From: DAOUAE01 sp034433795
GTDB taxonomy: Bacteria > Chloroflexota > UBA6077 > FW602-bin22 > DAOUAE01
Direction of reading: 5' to 3'
Assembly (NCBI GenBank): GCA_034433795.1
Contig: DAOUAE010000057.1
Coordinates: 20,632-84,631 of the forward strand
Length of the DNA: 64,000 nt
Shown: in pieces, positions 40,815 through 48,946 of the stretch
Position numbering within the stretch: the first letter of the stretch is position 1
How the letters are laid out: every line of letters begins with the position of its first letter
Notes under the pieces: generated by a model
Seen by the model: only the letters and a program-made list of their open reading frames with translations
The model's database searches: none
What the model was told of the DNA's origin: nothing
Program-made: the position numbers and the translations under genes

Positions 40815-41894
40815 TCAGCCGGCGTAGGGAGCCAGCCGGGCCAGGTCGAAGCGCAGACCATGCCCCGGCGCTTCGCTGGGCCAGACGTGGCCGTCGCGCA
40901 CGATCTGGGGCTCTTCGAGATAGGGGTCCAGGGCGAAGGCGTGCTTCTCCAGGTAGAGCGGGCGCTGGCTGGCGCAGAGAAGATGAGCGGCCAGTTCATC
41001 GGCGTAGTGCGAACTGGTGGCCAGGCCGGCGGCGTCGGCCAGCGCCAGCACCCGGCGGACGGGCGTGATACCGCCGTTGGTGATGGGGTCGATCTGAATG
41101 ACGGTGGCCGCCCGTTCGCCGATGTAGCGCTCGAACTCGGCCACCGCGTGCAGGCTCTCGCCGACGGCGATGTGGTAGGGCAGACTGGCCACCAGCACGG
41201 CGTGGCCCGGCACATCCTCAGGGGCCAGCGGCTCCTCCAGCCAGAGCGGGCGGAACTCGGCCAGGAGCCGTCCCCGCTCCAGGGCCTCGGTGCGCGTCCA
41301 GGCCATGTTGGCGTCGAGCATAAGATCGACCCGGTCGCCGATAAGCGACCGGACGGCGGCGACGCGGGCGCGGTCGTCGGCGGGGTCCGGGCGGCCCACC
41401 TTGATCTTCACCCCCGGGAAGCCCTGAGCCAGAAAGTGGGCCACCTGAGCCAGTAACGCCGGCAGCGGCTTGTGGAGGTCCACCCCGCTGCCGTAGGCGG
41501 GGATCGGCCGGGCGTGACCGCCCAGCAACCGGTAGAGCGGCTGACCAGCCCGCTGTCCGGCCAGGTCCCAGAGGGCGATGTCGACCGCCGCGATGGCGAA
41601 GGCGACCAGTCCCCCGCGGCCGACATAGCGCAGGGCCCGCCAGAGGCGCTCCCAGAGGCCGTCGATATCGGTGGCCTCCTGCCCCAGGAGCAGCGGCCGG
41701 AGGTCCTCCTCGAGGAGGGCCTGGATGGCCCGACCGCCCCGGCCGATGGTGTAGGCGTAGCCGGTGCCGGTCAATCCATCGGCCCGGAGGGTGACCAGGA
41801 TGAGCTCCTCGGTGGTGATGGTCCCGTGGCCGGCGTCTGCGGCCTGACCCACCGGCAGCCGGTAGTAGCGGGTGGTGAGGTCTTCGATCGGCAT
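40815..41894 (-). CDS. mandelate racemase/muconate lactonizing enzyme family protein
   Basis: A 359-residue enolase-superfamily enzyme. The barrel shows KIKVG (catalytic Lys pair), metal ligands in MLDANMAW (Asp), WLEEPL (Glu) and VGESLH (Glu), and a late His in SSHYADE. These residues fit a sugar-acid dehydratase or racemase of the MR subgroup; the substrate is not evident. It is transcribed downstream of the DUF815 ATPase gene (12-base gap). Confidence 0.85.
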   Translation of the reverse strand: MPIEDLTTRYYRLPVGQAADAGHGTITTEELILVTLRADGLTGTGYAYTIGRGGRAIQALLEEDLRPLLLGQEATDIDGLWERLWRALRYVGRGGLVAFAIAAVDIALWDLAGQRAGQPLYRLLGGHARPIPAYGSGVDLHKPLPALLAQVAHFLAQGFPGVKIKVGRPDPADDRARVAAVRSLIGDRVDLMLDANMAWTRTEALERGRLLAEFRPLWLEEPLAPEDVPGHAVLVASLPYHIAVGESLHAVAEFERYIGERAATVIQIDPITNGGITPVRRVLALADAAGLATSSHYADELAAHLLCASQRPLYLEKHAFALDPYLEEPQIVRDGHVWPSEAPGHGLRFDLARLAPYAG

Positions 41895-41906
41895 GGAGAG
41901 CCTCCG

Positions 41907-43265
41907 TCAGGAACGGCCGTCGGCGCGCCCGGCCGGAGCGGTGCGCCGCCAGAGTTCGGCCGTCAGGTGGTCGATGAACTGGCGGGCGGTCCGGCCGCTC
42001 CGGCCGTTGTGGTAGCGGGCCCACTGGAGGGCCCGGCGGACGAGATCCTCGTCGCTGATGGCCAGGCCCCGGCGGGCGGCCAGGCCCCGGACGATGGCCA
42101 GGTAGCGCTCCTGGTCCGGCGCCGGGAAGGCCAGACGCAGCCCGAAGCGGTCGGCCAGCGAGAGTTTCTCCTGGAGCGCTTCAAAGGCGTGGACTTCGGC
42201 GTCGGGGGCGGTCCGGTCGCTGAAGCGCTCCTGGACCAGGTGCCGGCGGTTCGAGGTGGCGTAGACCACAACGTTGGGGGGGCGTGCCTCCAGACCGCCC
42301 TCCAGGACCGCTTTGAGGTCTTTATAGGCGGTCTCGAACTCCTCAAACGAGAGGTCGTCGATGAAGAGAATAAAGCGCTCGGGCCGCTCGCGCAGTCGCT
42401 CGACGATCAGCGGGAAGTCCCCCAGGTCCTGCTTGCGGACCTCGATCAGCCGCAGGCCGCGATCACCGTAGGCGTTGAGCAGGGCCTTGACCGTCGAGGA
42501 CTTGCCGGTGCCCCGGTCACCATAGAGAAGGACGTTGTTGGCGGGCAGCCCGGCCAGGAAGTGCTCGGTGTTGGCGAGGAGCAGCGCCCGCTCCTCCTCG
42601 TAGCCGATGAGATCGTCGAGCTGAACCGGGTCGGGGTCGGGGATCGGCACGAACTCTCCCCCGCCGTCGCGGTGCACCCACCGCGCGGCCCGGTAGCGGG
42701 CGAAGAGTCCGACACCGTAGCGGGCGTAGTGCTCGGCCAGGCGGTCCGGCAGCAGCGCCCAGTCGGGGGTCTGGGCCAGGAGCGTGCCCAGGGCGACCAG
42801 CGAGGCCGGGGCACGGGAGGCCGGGGGCGCGAGGTCGGCCCAGCCCGGCACCTCCTCCACGGGCAGGTGAGCCCGGCGGGCCACCTGGGTGCGCAGCTGC
42901 TCCGGGTCGAGCCGGTAGAGCGACTGGAGCAGCCGGAGGTCGTGGGCGGCGGCGGCCCGCAGCCCCGGCGACAGCCGTCCCTGGCGGGCGGCCAGGCTGA
43001 AGGGGTTCTCGGCGAAGGCGAGCCGTTCGGCCAGATGCCGCTGCCAGACGTTGCCCGGGCCACCGGTCTGGAGGGCCCGCCAGGCCAGGAGCTCGAAGAG
43101 GCGGGCGTAGGCGAGGGCGACGGCCTCCGGCGTCTGACTCTCCAGGAGGGCCAGGAGAGCCTGGCCGACCGCGTCGCGCAAGACGTCGCCGAACACCAGC
43201 AGCCGACGGGCCGCCAGGGCCAGCTGATGCCAGTGGGCGTCGAAGGAGACAGCGCGGGCGGACAT
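41907..43265 (-). CDS. DUF815-family AAA-type ATPase
   Basis: A 452-residue protein. A long helical N-terminal region (1-215) precedes the DUF815 P-loop domain: Walker A YGDRGTGKSS (about 248-257) and Walker B FILFIDDLSFEEFE, with a sensor-like VVYATSNRRHL. DUF815 proteins are predicted ATPases of unknown function. It begins the operon and has an extended -10 promoter. Confidence 0.82.
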   Translation of the reverse strand: MSARAVSFDAHWHQLALAARRLLVFGDVLRDAVGQALLALLESQTPEAVALAYARLFELLAWRALQTGGPGNVWQRHLAERLAFAENPFSLAARQGRLSPGLRAAAAHDLRLLQSLYRLDPEQLRTQVARRAHLPVEEVPGWADLAPPASRAPASLVALGTLLAQTPDWALLPDRLAEHYARYGVGLFARYRAARWVHRDGGGEFVPIPDPDPVQLDDLIGYEEERALLLANTEHFLAGLPANNVLLYGDRGTGKSSTVKALLNAYGDRGLRLIEVRKQDLGDFPLIVERLRERPERFILFIDDLSFEEFETAYKDLKAVLEGGLEARPPNVVVYATSNRRHLVQERFSDRTAPDAEVHAFEALQEKLSLADRFGLRLAFPAPDQERYLAIVRGLAARRGLAISDEDLVRRALQWARYHNGRSGRTARQFIDHLTAELWRRTAPAGRADGRS

Positions 43266-43303
43266 CGGTCGGTTCCTCAGCCTCGGAAGCGATGGGCGGC
43301 TGG

Positions 43304-43312
43304 ATTATAGCA
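43304..43312 (-). promoter_or_regulatory. extended -10 promoter for the DUF815 gene
   Basis: On the minus strand TGC-TATAAT, about 40 bases before the ATG. The only TTGTCG nearby is 9 bp further up, too close to be a -35. Confidence 0.65.
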
Positions 43313-43418
43313 CAGAAGCGACAACCGACGGGGGCATGGCGAGCGCGATCCGGTGGGACCACGCCCGGCTGGTCCGGGAATTGCCCGACCGCGAGCCACA
43401 CAGGGACGGAGGAGAGCG

Positions 43419-43748
43419 ATGGCGCTGACCGCTGAGGAGCCGCTGGCCGGGACCCCGGCCGAGGAAGACTACCGTCTGTTTGTCGCCCGGCCGGCGCTGG
43501 GCAGCGACTACGAGGAGGAGGACGTCCTGGCCCTCTACCAGCGGGGCGACTGGCACAGCTGGGAGGAGATCATCCGCTGGCTGGAGGGGCCGGGCCGGAC
43601 CGATCCGGCTCTCACCCCCAACGAGGTCGTCTATCTTCTCGACGATCTGCGCCGCCTGCGGGAGCGCGGGGTGCCGTTCACCGCGGATCCGCGTCGAGCC
43701 TATCTTCTGGCCCGGTCGCTGCGCTACCGGCCCTCGCCACCCTTCTGA
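43419..43748 (+). CDS. hypothetical small acidic protein
   Basis: A 109-residue soluble protein I do not recognise. It contains acidic stretches (PAEEDYRLF, DYEEEDVLALY), a Trp-rich helix WHSWEEIIRWLEG and a C-terminal basic end. Codon use matches its neighbours, and GGAGGAGAG lies right before the ATG, so it is likely a real gene. It stands alone on the plus strand between divergent DUF815 and the thioredoxin-like gene. Confidence 0.6.
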   Translation: MALTAEEPLAGTPAEEDYRLFVARPALGSDYEEEDVLALYQRGDWHSWEEIIRWLEGPGRTDPALTPNEVVYLLDDLRRLRERGVPFTADPRRAYLLARSLRYRPSPPF

Positions 43749-43818
43749 CGCCCCCGGCCAGCCTGCGGCCGACGGACTGCCGACCGGACCCGCTGCCGGG
43801 TGGAGCGAGGACAATCGC

Positions 43819-43847
43819 TTGACCGGCTGAGCGCCCCGTGCTATGAT
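43819..43847 (+). promoter_or_regulatory. strong promoter of the thioredoxin-like gene
   Basis: TTGACC (43819-43824), 17 bp, and TATGAT (43842-43847) that also carries a TGC extension. The start is near 43854, about 28 bases before the ATG. It is the only promoter here with both a good -35 and an extended -10. Confidence 0.85.
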
Positions 43848-43881
43848 GCCGGCCGACAGCCCGGAGTAAGGGGGGAGACCG

Positions 43882-44418
43882 ATGGCCACAACCGGACAGC
43901 CTGTTCTCTCACGCGAACGCTGGGAGAAGTGCACGACGTTTGATGAGTACGTCGAGCGCATGACAGTTAACCGCGAGAAGATGCTGCAGCACGTTGAGGA
44001 AGTCGAGATCCCGCCGGAAGATATCGAATGGTGGCGCAGCCGTGGAAAACTCAACGTGCTGGTCCTGACCTACGACTCCTGCGGCGACGCCCTCTATAAT
44101 ATTCCGGTAATGGCCAAGATCGCCAAACTCTGCCCGAATATCGATCTGCGGGTGGTGCAGCGCGACGAGAATCTGGACATCATGGACCGCTATCTGCTGG
44201 AAGGCGTCTACCGCGCGGTACCGCTCTTCATCTTCATGGATGAGAACCTCAACGAGATCGGCAATCTGAAAGAGCGCCCGCTGAGCGTTCGCAAGATCAT
44301 CGAAGCGGAGATGCTGGCTCTGCGCCGCCGGTTGCGCGAGGAGAACAAAGAGGCCTGGCGCGCCGAGATGGCCCGCGAACTGAAAGAGGTCGTGGCGACC
44401 GGGAAGCGCTATCCGTAG
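43882..44418 (+). CDS. thioredoxin-fold protein with a single active-site Cys
   Basis: A 178-residue thioredoxin-like protein. After a helical N-terminus the strand VLVLTYDSCGDALYN holds the active-site position, where CxxC is reduced to one Cys (C67). The cis-Pro strand AVPLFIFMDEN and the final helices fit the fold. Codon choice is less GC-rich than that of its neighbours and the promoter is strong, which may mean high expression. A redox role would need a monothiol mechanism; a binding or chaperone role is equally possible. A bidirectional hairpin follows. Confidence 0.75.
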   Translation: MATTGQPVLSRERWEKCTTFDEYVERMTVNREKMLQHVEEVEIPPEDIEWWRSRGKLNVLVLTYDSCGDALYNIPVMAKIAKLCPNIDLRVVQRDENLDIMDRYLLEGVYRAVPLFIFMDENLNEIGNLKERPLSVRKIIEAEMLALRRRLREENKEAWRAEMARELKEVVATGKRYP

Positions 44419-44488
44419 CCGCCGGGGCGAGCCCGCGACCGTGGCGGTCCACCGCGGGGTCTCTGACGCGGGGCGGCGTCCAGCAAAA

Positions 44489-44516
44489 AGCGGGTGGGGA
44501 ACGTTCCCCACCCGCT
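44489..44516. terminator. bidirectional intrinsic terminator between thioredoxin-like and YceI genes
   Basis: A perfect 28-bp palindrome: AGCGGGTGGGGAAC and its complement meet at 44502/44503. On the minus strand it is followed by TTTTT, a classical terminator for the YceI gene. On the plus strand it is followed by CGCTCTTCT, a weaker tract for the thioredoxin-like gene. Confidence 0.88.
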
Positions 44517-44538
44517 CGCTCTTCTGGGAGGCTGGCGG

Positions 44539-45096
44539 CTACTCGGCCTGACGAACGGCCTGGCCCTCGATGGTGATCCGGACGGTGTTATCGACCAGGA
44601 AGCCACCGGTCTCCAGCGGATGGTTCCAGGTCAGGCCGAAATCGCGGCGGTCGAGGGTCGCCTGGGCGGTGAAGCCCAACCGCTCGTTGCCCCAGGGGTC
44701 TCTGGCCCGCCCCAGCAGAGCGGCCTCCAGGGCGACCTCGCGGGTGACGCCCCGGATTGTCAGGTTGCCGATCACGCGGTACCGCTGGTCGCCCAGGGGC
44801 TCGATCCGGGTGCTGCGGAAGGTGATCTGCGGGAAGCGCTCGACGTCGAAGAAGTCGGCCGACCGCAGGTGGGCATCCCGCTGGGCGTCGCCGGTGTCGA
44901 CACTGGCGGCCTCGACGGTGCCTTCGATAAGCGAGCGGGTCGGGTCGGCCTCGTCGAGGGCGAGGGTGCCGCTGAAGCGGGTGAACCGTCCTTTGACCGT
45001 GGTGACCATCAGGTGACGGACCGCGAACTCGACCACGGTGTGGGACGGGTCGACGGCCCAGCGCGAAACGGTCTGGGGACGGGCAGCGGTGACCAT
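44539..45096 (-). CDS. YceI-family lipid-binding-like protein
   Basis: A 185-residue YceI-domain protein, an eight-stranded barrel that in other bacteria binds polyisoprenoid lipids. The order WAVDPSHTVVEFAVRHL, VKGRFTRFSG, SADFFDVERFPQITFRS, and a C-terminal VDNTVRITIEG is typical. There is no signal peptide, so it is probably cytoplasmic. The start has an excellent AAAGGAGG, and the operator-like inverted repeat abuts that site. The ArsR-type gene lies 58 bases upstream on the same strand. Confidence 0.88.
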   Translation of the reverse strand: MVTAARPQTVSRWAVDPSHTVVEFAVRHLMVTTVKGRFTRFSGTLALDEADPTRSLIEGTVEAASVDTGDAQRDAHLRSADFFDVERFPQITFRSTRIEPLGDQRYRVIGNLTIRGVTREVALEAALLGRARDPWGNERLGFTAQATLDRRDFGLTWNHPLETGGFLVDNTVRITIEGQAVRQAE

Positions 45097-45104
45097 TGTA
45101 CCTC

Positions 45105-45130
45105 CTTTGGAAATATTAGAATTCCAAAAA
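45105..45130 (-). promoter_or_regulatory. operator-like repeat in the YceI leader (site A)
   Basis: TTTTGGAATTC, then two bases, then AATATTTCCAAAG on the minus strand, overlapping the ribosome site of the YceI gene. TTTGGAA and TTCCAAA form perfect 7-base outer arms. Site B at the arsR promoter has the same two halves. Confidence 0.65.
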
Positions 45131-45154
45131 CCTGGAAGCCACCGGGCCAAAAAA

Positions 45155-45460
45155 CTAGGGCGCCGGCGCGGCCGACAGGAGCCAGGGCGCGAAGCGGGCC
45201 AGCTGCGCCCGTCGCAGCCGGAAGAAATGATAGGGCCCCTCGCGGCGGACGCTCAGCAGCCCGCACTCCTGCAGAATGCGGGTATGGTGCGAGAGGGCGG
45301 GGGCGCTGAGCCCGAGGAGCGCCATCAGTTCGGCGCAGCCCACCTCTTCCTGGCGGGTCAGCAGGCGCACGATCCGGAAGCGCTGGGGATGCCCCAGCGC
45401 TTTGTAGACGCGGACCGCCATCTGCTCTTCGCCGGCCAGGCCGTCGCTCGCGGGTTCCAC
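45155..45460 (-). CDS. ArsR-family winged-helix repressor
   Basis: A DNA-binding protein of about 101 residues. The winged helix-turn-helix runs through ALGHPQRFRIVRLL, VGCAELMALLGLSAPALSHHTRIL (recognition helix) and GLLSVRREGPYHFFRL. There is no obvious metal-site Cys pair such as CVC, so the signal may be redox or an organic ligand. The promoter starts transcription near 45485, so longer upstream reading is excluded. I use the GTG at 45460 (GGAAG upstream); ATG at 45421 is a fair alternative. It very probably controls itself and the YceI gene through sites A and B. Confidence 0.85.
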   Translation of the reverse strand: MEPASDGLAGEEQMAVRVYKALGHPQRFRIVRLLTRQEEVGCAELMALLGLSAPALSHHTRILQECGLLSVRREGPYHFFRLRRAQLARFAPWLLSAAPAP

Positions 45461-45474
45461 CGGGACTTCCAGGG

Positions 45475-45500
45475 TTTTGGAATTCGCGAATATTCTAAAG
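45475..45500 (-). promoter_or_regulatory. operator-like repeat over the arsR -10 (site B)
   Basis: TTTTGGAATTC, three bases GCG, AATATTCTAAAG; near-palindromic around TTCGCGAA. It covers the -10 of the arsR promoter, where a bound repressor would block polymerase. Confidence 0.65.
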
Positions 45501-45520
45501 ACCGTCCCCGGCCGTGTCAA
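45492..45520 (-). promoter_or_regulatory. sigma-70 promoter of the ArsR-YceI unit
   Basis: On the minus strand TTGACA (45515-45520), 17 bp, TAGAAT (45492-45497). Confidence 0.85.
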
Positions 45521-45603
45521 GGGCCATTCCTTCGCAAAAGCGGGCCGCGGCGGCTCTTGACACAAAAATCACAAAATCTTGACCAGAGAGTGACAAAGCG
45601 CCG

Positions 45604-45631
45604 CTGACGCGCGGGCGCCGTTCGCTACAAT
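45604..45631 (+). promoter_or_regulatory. possible promoter of the hydrolase gene
   Basis: CTGACG (45604-45609), 16 bp, TACAAT (45626-45631), 28 bases before the GTG start. Two CTTGAC repeats lie just upstream (45556-45561 and 45578-45583). Confidence 0.45.
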
Positions 45632-45658
45632 TCTCCTGACCAGATTGTCGGAGGAGCC

Positions 45659-46453
45659 GTGCGCCCGCTGCCACTCAGCCTCTGGCCGGCACTGCGCCGA
45701 CACGGGCTCGCCCTGATTCTCCTGGGGCTGCTGGCCGCGGGCGGCCCTCCCCCGTCGGTGGGGAGCACCGCCCCGATCCCGAGGCCTGTCCCCCAGGAAG
45801 CCATCGTGGCGGCAGGAGTCCTGCCGGGCCTCGGCAACGTCTACCATATGGTCGAGCACCCGCGCGCCGGCGTCCTGCTGCTGAGCGGCGTCGATGGCGG
45901 GGTCGACGGCCCGCACGACGGCTTCTACAGCCGGCTGGCCGCCGATCTGATCCCGCAGGGACTGGCGGTTCTGCGGGTCAATTACCGCGCGCCAGGGGAC
46001 CTGACCCTCTCCGTCGAGGACGCGCTGGCCGCCCTGGACGAGATGCGCGCCGCCGGCGTCGAGCCCATCGCGGTGGTGGGGTTCTCGTTCGGCGGGGCGG
46101 TCGCCATCGAGACCGCCGTCGAGCGCCCGGAGGTGGTGAGTGTGGCCCTGCTCTCCAGCCAGAGCCTGGGCACCGACCGCGTTCCCCTCATCGCCCCCCG
46201 TCCGCTCCTGGTCATCGTCGCCGCCCGCGACCAGACCGTGCCCGCCTGGGCTTCGGATGATATCTACGAGCGGGCCGGTGAGCCCAAGCGCCTGATCGTC
46301 CTCGACTCCGACGACCACTACCTCCACGATACCGCCGAGGCGGTGCGGCAGCTCCTGCTCCACTGGTTCGCCGAGACGCTTCTCACGGCGGACGGTGGGA
46401 GCGAGACGCCCCCGCTGAGCACCCCCGGCCAGCCGCTGCACCTCACTCTTTAG
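45659..46453 (+). CDS. secreted dienelactone-hydrolase-like alpha/beta hydrolase
   Basis: A 264-residue protein with a signal peptide (about 1-36, hydrophobic LALILLGLLAAGG). The alpha/beta-hydrolase nucleophile elbow is GFSFGG (S in the middle, about residue 143), with a possible acid Asp in AARDQTVPAW and His in DDHYLHD. It resembles small dienelactone-hydrolase or serine-esterase proteins; the substrate is unknown. The start is a GTG preceded by GGAGGAG. It converges on the sugar kinase gene with 4 bases between. Confidence 0.8.
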   Translation: MRPLPLSLWPALRRHGLALILLGLLAAGGPPPSVGSTAPIPRPVPQEAIVAAGVLPGLGNVYHMVEHPRAGVLLLSGVDGGVDGPHDGFYSRLAADLIPQGLAVLRVNYRAPGDLTLSVEDALAALDEMRAAGVEPIAVVGFSFGGAVAIETAVERPEVVSVALLSSQSLGTDRVPLIAPRPLLVIVAARDQTVPAWASDDIYERAGEPKRLIVLDSDDHYLHDTAEAVRQLLLHWFAETLLTADGGSETPPLSTPGQPLHLTL

Positions 46454-46457
46454 GCCC

Positions 46458-47981
46458 TCACACCCCGGCGAGCGGCCCGAGCCGGTGAAACAGGGGGGTC
46501 AGGGCCGTCACCAGTGGCCGGTAGACCTCGCGGTAGAGCCGGTCGTAGACCGGGCGGTCGGGACCGGGGGTGTAGAGCTGGTCGGAACAGCGGACCGAGG
46601 CCGCCGCCTCACCGGGGGTGGTGAACCGCCGGCCGGCCAGCCCGGCCAGAAGCGCCGCGCCCAGGGCCGTGGCCTCGGCGACCGCCGGGGCGCGGAGGGC
46701 CCGACCGGTGATCGTCGCCTTGAGCTGCAGCAGGAGCGGCATCCGGGCCCCGCCGCCGATAGCCACCAGCGGTTCGGACAGCGGCTCCCTCTCCGCCAAC
46801 CGCTCGCAGTTCTCACGCAGCCAGTATCCCAGTCCCTCGAGCAGAGCCCGCAGCGCGTGGCGCGGCTCGTGGTCGGCGGTCAAGCCGACGAGGGCCCCGC
46901 GGGCGCGGGCGTCGTTGCGCGGGGTGCCGCTCCCCCGGAGAAACGGCAGCCAGACCAGTCCCCCAGACCCCGGCGGCACGGCGCTGGCTGCGGCCAGGGC
47001 CGTGGCGAAGACCGCCTCGCCTGGCCCGCCGGCCGCCGGCCACCACCGCTCCAGGAACCAGGGCAGCAGCCCGCCGCCCAGCGTCAGCCCACCCTGAACC
47101 ACATAACGGTCGGGGATGGCGTGGCAGTAAAGGCAGTAGCCGCTCTGCCGCAGGTCCTCATCGGGCGCAAAGGTGGGGGTGGCCAGAACCAGTCCGATGG
47201 CGGTGCCGATGGAGTCGAGCAGCTGCCCCGGCTCAGTGACGCCCGCCGCCAGCGCCCCGCAGAGATGATCGTGCCCCCCGGTCGCCACCAGCGTCCCGGC
47301 CCGCAGCCCCGTGGTCGCCGCCGCCTGAGGCGTCACCCGGCCCACCGGCGTCCCACCGGGATAGGCCGGTGGCAAAAGCGTCTGCGGCAGTCCAAAGAGG
47401 TCGAGCAGCTCCCGCGACCAGGTCCGCTGTCGCTGGTCGAAGAGCAGCGTCCGCGAGGCGATGCTGTAATCGGTCGCCGCCTCGCCGCTCAGCCGCCAGA
47501 TCACGTAATCCTCAAGACAGAGCCAGCGGACGAGCCGCTGGAAGGCGGCCGGCTGATGCTGGCGCAGCCAGAGCAGCTTGAGCAGACTGAACTTGGCCTG
47601 AACCGGATGGCCGGTGATGGCGTAGAGGCGGGCCGGGTCGATCTGCTGTTCGACCACCGCCACCAGCGGTTCGGTCCGCGGGTCGTGCCAGGCGATGATC
47701 GGGTAGACCGGGCGATCGTGGGCGTCCAGAGGGACGCCCGCCTCGGCCAGGCTGGCCACGGCCAGGGCCCCGATCCGGTCGGCCCACCCGGCGCTGGCCT
47801 GGCGGACCACCGCGCAGACCGTCCGCCAGAGGGCCTCGGGGTCGTGCTCGGTCCAGCCCGGTCGGGGATGGTCGGTCGGGGTCGGCTGGCTGGCGGTGGA
47901 CAGGACCTCCCCGCGGTCCGGATCGTAGACCACCGCCTTGATATTGGTCGTGCCGACGTCGATGCCCAGGAGCAGGTCCAT
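46458..47981 (-). CDS. FGGY-family carbohydrate kinase
   Basis: A 507-residue FGGY kinase. N-terminal phosphate-1 motif GIDVGTTNIKA (6-16), sugar-binding AWHDPRTE, central GGHDHLCGAL, and late adenosine-site VAIGGGAR match the family. Sequence features are between xylulokinase and gluconokinase types; the sugar is not clear. It is co-transcribed after the sugar isomerase gene, 10 bases downstream, suggesting a short sugar-catabolism pair. Confidence 0.88.
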   Translation of the reverse strand: MDLLLGIDVGTTNIKAVVYDPDRGEVLSTASQPTPTDHPRPGWTEHDPEALWRTVCAVVRQASAGWADRIGALAVASLAEAGVPLDAHDRPVYPIIAWHDPRTEPLVAVVEQQIDPARLYAITGHPVQAKFSLLKLLWLRQHQPAAFQRLVRWLCLEDYVIWRLSGEAATDYSIASRTLLFDQRQRTWSRELLDLFGLPQTLLPPAYPGGTPVGRVTPQAAATTGLRAGTLVATGGHDHLCGALAAGVTEPGQLLDSIGTAIGLVLATPTFAPDEDLRQSGYCLYCHAIPDRYVVQGGLTLGGGLLPWFLERWWPAAGGPGEAVFATALAAASAVPPGSGGLVWLPFLRGSGTPRNDARARGALVGLTADHEPRHALRALLEGLGYWLRENCERLAEREPLSEPLVAIGGGARMPLLLQLKATITGRALRAPAVAEATALGAALLAGLAGRRFTTPGEAAASVRCSDQLYTPGPDRPVYDRLYREVYRPLVTALTPLFHRLGPLAGV

Positions 47982-47991
47982 CGCCCCACCG

Positions 47992-48831
47992 TCAAACGCT
48001 CAGCCCCAGTTCGCGCTCCAGGTACTCCTTGCTCATCCGGACGCTCTCGAACGGCGTCCGGCGGGTATAGTCGAGTTCGATGGTCAGCCAGCCGTCGTAG
48101 CCGGCCTCCCGCAGGATGGTGATGCACTCTTTCAGGTGGACGACGCCCAGCCCCAGTTCGACAAAGTCCTTGATGACGGCGGTCCCCCCTTCACCGGTCG
48201 TCTCGGGCGGGATGGTGGGGTCCCAGTCCTTCAGATGAACGTATTTGATCCGGTCGGCGTACTTGCGGAAGAGATCGATATCGGCGGTCGGCACGTCAGG
48301 GTTGCCCTTGCGGAAGTGGGCGGTATCGGCCGCCAGATAGACGTAGCGCGGGTCCACCCGCTCCATCACGAAATCGATCTCCGGGATGCGCTCGATAACG
48401 GTGTTGTAGTGGGGATGGACGCAGGCCAGGACCCCGTACTCGAGCGTGCGCCGGCCGATCTCGTTCATGCAGTGGACGGCGTTGAGGAGATGGTCGCGGG
48501 TGGGTCCACCGGGCGGCCGGCGGCCGGGGCCGAGCACCAGCCGGTCGGCGCCGTTGGCCTGGAGAAAGCGCGCCAGCCGTACATTGCGAGCCACCACCTC
48601 CTCGAACAGCGAGGCATCGTGCATGGCTCCCCCGCCGTAGAGGGCGACCAGCTGCAGGTGATGCTCGGCCAGCAACCGCTTGAACTCGTCGAGCCGCTCG
48701 AAACCGTAGTCGTCAGCCACAAAGGCGAAGGCCTCAAAGCCCCGAAAGCCCAGCGTCTGGAGGTCCCGAACGCACTGGAGCAGACCATCCCGTCCCCAGG
48801 TGATGCCGTGGCAGGCGATACGGATCGCCAT
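47992..48831 (-). CDS. sugar phosphate isomerase/epimerase (AP endonuclease 2 fold)
   Basis: A 279-residue TIM-barrel protein of the xylose-isomerase-like superfamily (IolE/IolI type). Metal ligands can be placed in CVHPHYNTVIE, LAADTAHFRKG, YVHLKDWD, and the final TIELDYTRRTP. It should interconvert or dehydrate a keto-sugar or inosose. It is the first gene of a two-gene unit with the FGGY kinase and has its own strong promoter. Confidence 0.87.
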   Translation of the reverse strand: MAIRIACHGITWGRDGLLQCVRDLQTLGFRGFEAFAFVADDYGFERLDEFKRLLAEHHLQLVALYGGGAMHDASLFEEVVARNVRLARFLQANGADRLVLGPGRRPPGGPTRDHLLNAVHCMNEIGRRTLEYGVLACVHPHYNTVIERIPEIDFVMERVDPRYVYLAADTAHFRKGNPDVPTADIDLFRKYADRIKYVHLKDWDPTIPPETTGEGGTAVIKDFVELGLGVVHLKECITILREAGYDGWLTIELDYTRRTPFESVRMSKEYLERELGLSV

Positions 48832-48917
48832 CTCCCTCCCCTTCCTCGACTCTGGCGAGTCGGGCCTGCTCGCCGCCGGGCGACGGCGTGTCGCGGGCCG
48901 GCCCGCGGACCGGGGCC

Positions 48918-48946
48918 ATTATCGGCCACCCCCTCCCGGCTGTCAA
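48918..48946 (-). promoter_or_regulatory. sigma-70 promoter of the isomerase-kinase operon
   Basis: On the minus strand a perfect TTGACA (48941-48946), 17 bp, GATAAT (48918-48923). It begins inside the last codons of the aminopeptidase gene. The leader is about 80 bases. Confidence 0.83.
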
